Part shown: piece by piece, positions 12,676-16,944 of the stretch | Layout of the letters: every line of letters begins with the position of its first letter | How positions within the stretch are numbered: position 1 is the first letter of the stretch | Program-made: the position numbers and the translations under genes | Source of the DNA: Bacillota bacterium | GTDB taxonomy: Bacteria; Bacillota; Clostridia; Clostridiales; Clostridiaceae | Length of the DNA stretch: 16,944 nt | Direction: 5' to 3' | NCBI GenBank assembly: GCA_023399035.1 | Contig: JAEWQX010000162.1 | Location: 1-16,944 of the forward strand | The notes under the pieces: generated by a model | Told to the model about the DNA's origin: nothing | The model's input: only the letters and a program-made list of their open reading frames with translations | Database searches by the model: none

Positions 12676-13015
12676 TAAATCTACAAGGCAGTGCTGTTGA
12701 ATACTAAAGCAAATAGTGCTACATTATCTTATTTCATGTGTGTTAAAAAAGGAACTGTGCCGTCAGTTCCTTTTTATTGTATGAGGAATTTATTGATAGA
12801 GGTAATAAGTAATAACAGAACATATGTTTAAAATGATTTAAGTGTGGTATAATTACTAGATAATAAAAGAAATATATTTTTGAAGTATTTCCGTGAATAA
12901 AGACATTAATATGAATGAAACGTTAGTTAAGTCAGAAAAATATTAAAAATGTATATGTATGTTTAATTTAACAAATCATATTATAGATTTATAGATAAAC
13001 TAATTAGGAGAACTT
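12676..13015 (+). promoter_or_regulatory. Intergenic region: terminator, then DinG promoter
   Basis: A strong terminator is at 12746-12776. An extended -10 box, TGGTATAAT (12845-12853), is the best promoter candidate for the downstream helicase; its -35 is poor. This would leave a leader of about 155 bases, in which I see no known riboswitch. Confidence 0.45.
12746..12776 (+). terminator. Intrinsic terminator of the small-gene cluster
   Basis: A 12-bp perfect stem (12746-12757 with 12764-12775), 6-base loop, ending in a run of T residues. Confidence 0.88.
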
Positions 13016-15943
13016 ATGTCAGAACAGTTAAAAAGCATATTGGATAATGTAATATATCTGGATATAGAGACAAGTGGTCTTGATGAAGTCTGCAGTGAAA
13101 TTATTGAAATAGGTGCTGTAAAGATCAAGGATAACAAAATCACCACTTTTGAGACGCTGATTAGGCCAAGGGGGCGTGTACCTGTTGGAATATACAATTT
13201 GTGCAGCGGGCTAAAGGAAGAGGATTTGTATAGTGCACCGTCCTTAAGCTCAATCAGGGACAGCTTGAGTGAATTTTTAGAGGACCTTCCTCTCATATGC
13301 CATAATGGCAATTTTGAAAGAAAGTTTTTTAGGTATCATCTTCCTAATATAAAAAATGAAATAATGGATTCCATGGAGCTTGCAGCAGTCCTTGAGCCAT
13401 ATCACAAGGAGTATAATCTGAATGCTCTCATGAAATGCGTAACCAATATGGATAAAGATGAAATCCACAGGGGACTTGATGATTCAATAAATACAATGAA
13501 GGTTGTAAACAGTCTGTTATGCAGATTATGGAGCAGGGAAGACAGGAGCAGAAAAAAGAGGACACTATATGAAAACATAAATAAATATTATCCTCATTTG
13601 AGAAAATGGCCATGGAATAAGATTCTATTAAAGCCTTCATTTTTTATTTATGATGATTATGATTATGTATCTTATGAAAATAAGAAAAAAGATGAAACCC
13701 TTCTTGAAGATATCAAGATAGATTACAAACTCTATGAAGAATTGCTTAAGGATGAAAAGATATGGAATAACGGCGGAGACTTCGGCTATACTTATAGAAA
13801 AAATCAGCTGGAATTTTCAAAAAAGATACGTGAAAATTATGAAAGAGGAGAGCGGATTTTTATCGAGGCGCCTACAGGAAGCGGAAAGACTTTTGCATAC
13901 GTCATAATAGCAGCAATAGGTACATATTTAAATTCTCTAAAAAAGAGAAAGGATGATTCCAGTTTCATAATTTCAACAAACACAAAGGAGCTGCAGAATC
14001 AGCTTATAGAGCGTGATATCCCAAACATATTAAAGAAGCTTAGATTAGATCATAAGCTGCGTTATGGAGCAATGAAGGGGAAAGCAAACTATGTATGCGT
14101 TGAAAGGCTTAATAAATGTGACAGTCTTGAAGAAGATGAAGAAGGCAACCTTGCACTTTTGTTTTTAAGAAGACTCTGTGAAAGCGGGGAGTATGGAGAT
14201 ACGGAAAACATAAGCTATTGGATTGTAAAGCACTTTAACCTTGATAAATATTTCAAGGATGTAACATGTGACAGTGATTCATGCAATCTTGAAAAATGCA
14301 CAAAGCCGTGCTACCTGCGCAAGAGATACAACGAGCTTCCAGCTGAAAACATTACAGTAATAAATCACTCACTCCTTGCATGCTGGCCATATACTGAAAA
14401 AAAGAAAATCAACCACATTATAATAGATGAAGGACATAACCTTATGGAAAAGTGCTATGATTTCTTTGCAGAGGAATTTTCAAGCACTGAATTTCTTGAA
14501 AAACTTGATATGATTGACAAGGGACATCCTAATATAATAGGTCTTCTTTTAAATTTAAATGCAAGCTTTGGATTTAGGGAAACCATAGAAAAAGATAAGA
14601 TAATGTATCTTGTAAATGAGATAATAGTAAACATTAACCTTTTGATGAATGATTTCAGAAGCATGAGGCTTGTAAGCGGGGAATATGACTTTAACACAGA
14701 ATTTTTCATTCCACGTGATGATTTAAAGAGCATGACAAAATTCCTTGCACCTGAAATAAGTGCAATAAAGGAAAGCATATATCCCTTATATAAGATACTT
14801 AACACTTATGTGTCAAATATAGTCCTCGATGATGAAGTGACAGGAGATAATGATTATAAGAATATAAATGATTATATAATAAAGCTCAAGGGAACCTTTG
14901 ACATGCTTGATAAGTTCCTTGAAAGGTCAACATTCTTTGCAAAGATACTTGAAATAGACAAGGAATATAAGGAATTCCGCTTGAAGAACGTTCCATTAAA
15001 CGTGGGAGAGCTTGTTAATGAGCATATGCTCAAAGACGTAAAAAGTACAACATTTTTATCTGCAACACTGCGTATAGAAAATTCATTCAACAGGATGAAA
15101 AAGCATCTTGGGCAGGAAAAATCAAAGGAGTTTTTAATTCCTACTGTATTTGACTTGAAGAAGCAGACTAAAATCTTTGCACTTACAGATATGGGACGTT
15201 ACGATAATGCAAAATATATAAAGAATATTTCAAGGTTTATTTATGAAACGTGCAGGAAGCTTAATGGCCATGTTCTTGTTTTATTCAATAACAATATAAG
15301 AAGAAATGGAGTTTATGAAGAGCTTGAAATGCTTACAAGGGGAAGCAAGATTGAAGTACATACAAATAAGAAATCAATAAATATATTAAATGATAAGAAC
15401 AGGCAGGTAATAATTCTGGGAACAAAAGGCTTTTTTGAAGGAATAGATGTGCCAGGAGACGGTCTTTGTTGTGTAATGCTCGACAAGCTGCCTAATCACA
15501 GCCCTGAATACCCAATCTTAAGGGCAGTTACAACATATCAGCATAAGATGTATCAGGATTTCAATTATCCTCAGCTCTGCATAAAAGTAAAGCAGATTTA
15601 TGGAAGGCTTGTAAGGAGCATTTATGATTATGGATACTTTATAATTCTCGATCCAGGTGAAAATCCATATACAATAAAGAATCTTCAACGTGATTTAAAT
15701 GGTCCGCCAATAGAAAGTATGCCATCAGCAAAGGTCCTTAATATGATGGATACTGATTATAAGAACTGGAAGAGGCGTAACTTAAATCTCATTATAAAAA
15801 AGCTGAGAAGTGAAAATAAGGATATTGCATCAGCCTTTGAAGTTGAAGCAAAGAAGCATAAGATGTTTTGGGAGCTTGAAAGGGTAGATAATGGTGTTTA
15901 TCACTTTAAAAATATAGATTATGAATTAAGCGGAAAGCTTTAA
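13016..15943 (+). CDS. dinG: DinG-type ATP-dependent helicase with N-terminal DnaQ-like exonuclease
   Basis: This 975-residue protein joins two domains. Residues 10-175 are a DEDD 3'-5' exonuclease: DIETSG (Asp16, Glu18), HNGNFE (96-101) and HRGLDD (His161, Asp166). Residues about 265-950 are an XPD/DinG superfamily 2 helicase: Walker A APTGSGKT (285-292), Cys361 and a Cys cluster (418, 423, 428, 432) that should hold a 4Fe-4S cluster, DEGH box at 471-474, and late motifs LSAT, GFFEGIDVPG and QIYGRLVRS. DinG unwinds DNA forks, R-loops and similar structures during repair. The exonuclease fusion is normal for Firmicute DinG, and the size is only slightly above that of B. subtilis. One oddity: exonuclease motif II has Glu101 where Asp is usual. 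ATG 13016 has AGGAG 5 bases upstream. Confidence 0.93.
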   Translation: MSEQLKSILDNVIYLDIETSGLDEVCSEIIEIGAVKIKDNKITTFETLIRPRGRVPVGIYNLCSGLKEEDLYSAPSLSSIRDSLSEFLEDLPLICHNGNFERKFFRYHLPNIKNEIMDSMELAAVLEPYHKEYNLNALMKCVTNMDKDEIHRGLDDSINTMKVVNSLLCRLWSREDRSRKKRTLYENINKYYPHLRKWPWNKILLKPSFFIYDDYDYVSYENKKKDETLLEDIKIDYKLYEELLKDEKIWNNGGDFGYTYRKNQLEFSKKIRENYERGERIFIEAPTGSGKTFAYVIIAAIGTYLNSLKKRKDDSSFIISTNTKELQNQLIERDIPNILKKLRLDHKLRYGAMKGKANYVCVERLNKCDSLEEDEEGNLALLFLRRLCESGEYGDTENISYWIVKHFNLDKYFKDVTCDSDSCNLEKCTKPCYLRKRYNELPAENITVINHSLLACWPYTEKKKINHIIIDEGHNLMEKCYDFFAEEFSSTEFLEKLDMIDKGHPNIIGLLLNLNASFGFRETIEKDKIMYLVNEIIVNINLLMNDFRSMRLVSGEYDFNTEFFIPRDDLKSMTKFLAPEISAIKESIYPLYKILNTYVSNIVLDDEVTGDNDYKNINDYIIKLKGTFDMLDKFLERSTFFAKILEIDKEYKEFRLKNVPLNVGELVNEHMLKDVKSTTFLSATLRIENSFNRMKKHLGQEKSKEFLIPTVFDLKKQTKIFALTDMGRYDNAKYIKNISRFIYETCRKLNGHVLVLFNNNIRRNGVYEELEMLTRGSKIEVHTNKKSINILNDKNRQVIILGTKGFFEGIDVPGDGLCCVMLDKLPNHSPEYPILRAVTTYQHKMYQDFNYPQLCIKVKQIYGRLVRSIYDYGYFIILDPGENPYTIKNLQRDLNGPPIESMPSAKVLNMMDTDYKNWKRRNLNLIIKKLRSENKDIASAFEVEAKKHKMFWELERVDNGVYHFKNIDYELSGKL

Positions 15944-15979
15944 GTGAAAAATAAAGATGTAAATTATTAATAATGATAA

Positions 15980-16072
15980 AAATCAGTAATCACCATAAGA
16001 TATCCTAAGTGTGGTGGCTCCAGGGGAAAAACTGACTTGTATATTGAATATGACAGCAGGAATTTGAATTGA
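15980..16072 (+). pseudogene. Zinc-ribbon-like coding debris
   Basis: A short frame without a start codon reads KSVITIRYPKCGGSRGKTD, then LYIEYDSRNLN. The PKCGG part looks like one knuckle of a zinc ribbon (CPKCG), with the first Cys replaced by Tyr. Too short to assign. Confidence 0.3.
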
Positions 16073-16097
16073 AAATTGTCTGCTGTCTTTTATATTT
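16052..16097 (+). terminator. Probable terminator downstream of dinG
   Basis: GACAGCAG (16052-16059) pairs exactly with CTGCTGTC (16080-16087), followed by TTTTATATTTT. The 20-base loop is long, but the GC-rich stem and T tract are convincing. Confidence 0.7.
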
Positions 16098-16135
16098 TAA
16101 AAATAATAAAACTAGATTATACTTAATAAAGATAT

Positions 16136-16198
16136 ATGAAAACAAAGTGTAGTAATTGCAATAAAAAAATCAATGAATTATATCTAGATGTAAGGTAA
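16136..16198 (+). other. 20-codon ORF with a CxxC motif
   Basis: ATG 16136 starts MKTKCSNCNKKINELYLDVR. The KCSNC motif is like the first knuckle of a zinc ribbon. The ribosome binding site is weak and no second Cys pair follows, so this is probably a broken gene start rather than an expressed peptide. Confidence 0.3.
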
Positions 16199-16240
16199 AC
16201 TATAATAAGAAATAAGATTTTTAAATGAGGTGAGAGAAGA

Positions 16241-16822
16241 TTGAGAAATTTAGGAACTGTAGCACTTGAAACAAATAGGCTCATAATAAGGAAATTTAAT
16301 GAAAATGACGGCATATATATGTATAATAACTGGGCATCTGATGATGAAGTGACAAAATACCTCAAATGGCCTACACATAAGGCAAAAGGCATGTCAAACA
16401 GCTATGTAAGCTGGGTTATGAAAAACTATGAAAAGGATAATGACAATAAAGTATATGACTGGGTAATAGAATTAAAAGAAATAGGACAGCCTATTGGATC
16501 TATTGGAGCAGTTAATGTGAATAGTGAAGTTGAAAGCATTCAAATAGGGTACTGCATAGGTTCAAAATGGTGGCATAAGGGTATAATGACTGAAGCATTT
16601 ACAGAAGTCATAAGATTTTTCATGGAAGAAGTGGGCGCAAATCGACTTGAAGCAAGATATGATATACGTAATGAAAATTCAGGAAAAGTTATGGAAAAGT
16701 GTGGCTTGAAATATGAAGGCACACTTAGGGCTTCTGATATCAACAATTCAGGTGTATTTGATGCTGCATGGTACAGTATATTGAAGGATGAATATTTTGC
16801 ATCAGTGCAATATAAAAAATGA
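16241..16822 (+). CDS. GNAT family N-acetyltransferase (RimJ/RimL-like)
   Basis: This 193-residue protein has the Acetyltransf_3 (PF13302) pattern. The N-terminus LETNRLIIRKFNENDG is the classic first strand and helix. IGSIGAVNVN and IQIGYCIGSKWWHKGIMTEA carry the strand-4 and acetyl-CoA pyrophosphate-binding region, and LEARYDIRNENSGKVMEKCG is the conserved C-terminal N-x-x-S-x-x-(V/L)-(M/L)-E-K-x-G segment. Such enzymes acetylate protein N-termini, amino sugars or small amines; the target is unknown. The start is TTG 16241, supported by GAGGTGA (16227-16233) 7 bases upstream; there is no better ATG. It appears to be transcribed on its own. Confidence 0.9.
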   Translation: MRNLGTVALETNRLIIRKFNENDGIYMYNNWASDDEVTKYLKWPTHKAKGMSNSYVSWVMKNYEKDNDNKVYDWVIELKEIGQPIGSIGAVNVNSEVESIQIGYCIGSKWWHKGIMTEAFTEVIRFFMEEVGANRLEARYDIRNENSGKVMEKCGLKYEGTLRASDINNSGVFDAAWYSILKDEYFASVQYKK

Positions 16823-16902
16823 TTCTGTTAGGTTGTTATGAAAAAATAGCTTAACATTTCGTAGAATTACTTGCTCTTTGAAAATTATATAAGTTTGATT
16901 AA

Positions 16903-16943
16903 TTTATTGCATGGCAAACAAACCTGCAATAAATAGGATTTTT
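16903..16943 (+). terminator. Possible terminator of the acetyltransferase gene
   Basis: TTTATTGCA (16903-16911) pairs with TGCAATAAA (16925-16933) around a 13-base loop, followed by TAGGATTTTT at the window edge. Confidence 0.5.
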
Positions 16944-16944
16944 G

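Overview
The window reads as the chromosome of a low-GC, anaerobic, endospore-former-type Firmicute, most likely Clostridium sensu stricto. Reasons: very A+T-rich DNA, heavy use of AGA, ATA and TTA codons, strong GGAGG-type ribosome binding sites with occasional TTG or GTG starts, many short intrinsic terminators, and gene families typical of clostridia (a molybdenum hydroxylase subunit with a MocA-type cytidylyltransferase, a phage-like amidase, DinG with an exonuclease domain). The species cannot be fixed from sequence reading alone.

Layout. 1-1261 (+): the 3' end of a xanthine-dehydrogenase-family molybdopterin subunit, then a MocA-like cytidylyltransferase expected to mature its cofactor; each is closed by a hairpin. 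1263-3024 (-): a phosphate pair, a DUF47/PhoU-like protein followed by a PiT permease with an 8-base overlap, behind a recognisable promoter. 3244-3943 (-): a leucine-rich-repeat-like gene split by a frameshift at a (TA)4 tract. 4059-4520 (+): a decayed nucleotidyltransferase. 4774-5565 (+): an endolysin-like amidase whose cell-wall-binding tail is cut off by three in-frame stops. 5677-7398 (-): a two-gene operon of a class V aminotransferase and an ECF transporter S component, with a 22-bp palindrome over its likely -10 box. 7675-8376 (+): an iron-sulfur flavoprotein with a hairpin at the predicted transcript start. 8570-9339 (+): a 16-codon ORF and an alpha/beta hydrolase.

9600-12780 is the accessory-looking part. 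It holds a small coiled-coil protein, an orphan PASTA domain, a frameshifted Rpn (PD-(D/E)XK nuclease) C-terminal fragment with its own ribosome binding site, and a sigma-70-like factor that lost its C-terminal region where it meets the Rpn fragment. These are followed by a Cys-rich single-membrane-span protein, a divergent two-span membrane protein and two small proteins (75 and 48 codons), one Cys-rich. I do not recognise the last four. 13016-15943 (+) is a DnaQ-DinG exonuclease/helicase, followed by zinc-ribbon-like debris, and 16241-16822 (+) is a GNAT acetyltransferase with a TTG start.

The main theme is gene decay: at least six loci are truncated, frameshifted or carry nonsense codons, interleaved with intact housekeeping genes. 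The most testable ideas are the aminotransferase/ECF pair as a salvage operon (vitamin B6 is one candidate), the chimeric sigma factor beside unknown Cys-rich genes, and the Rpn fragment as a small RpnS-like product. No CRISPR array, tRNA, rRNA, recognisable riboswitch or complete insertion sequence was seen.
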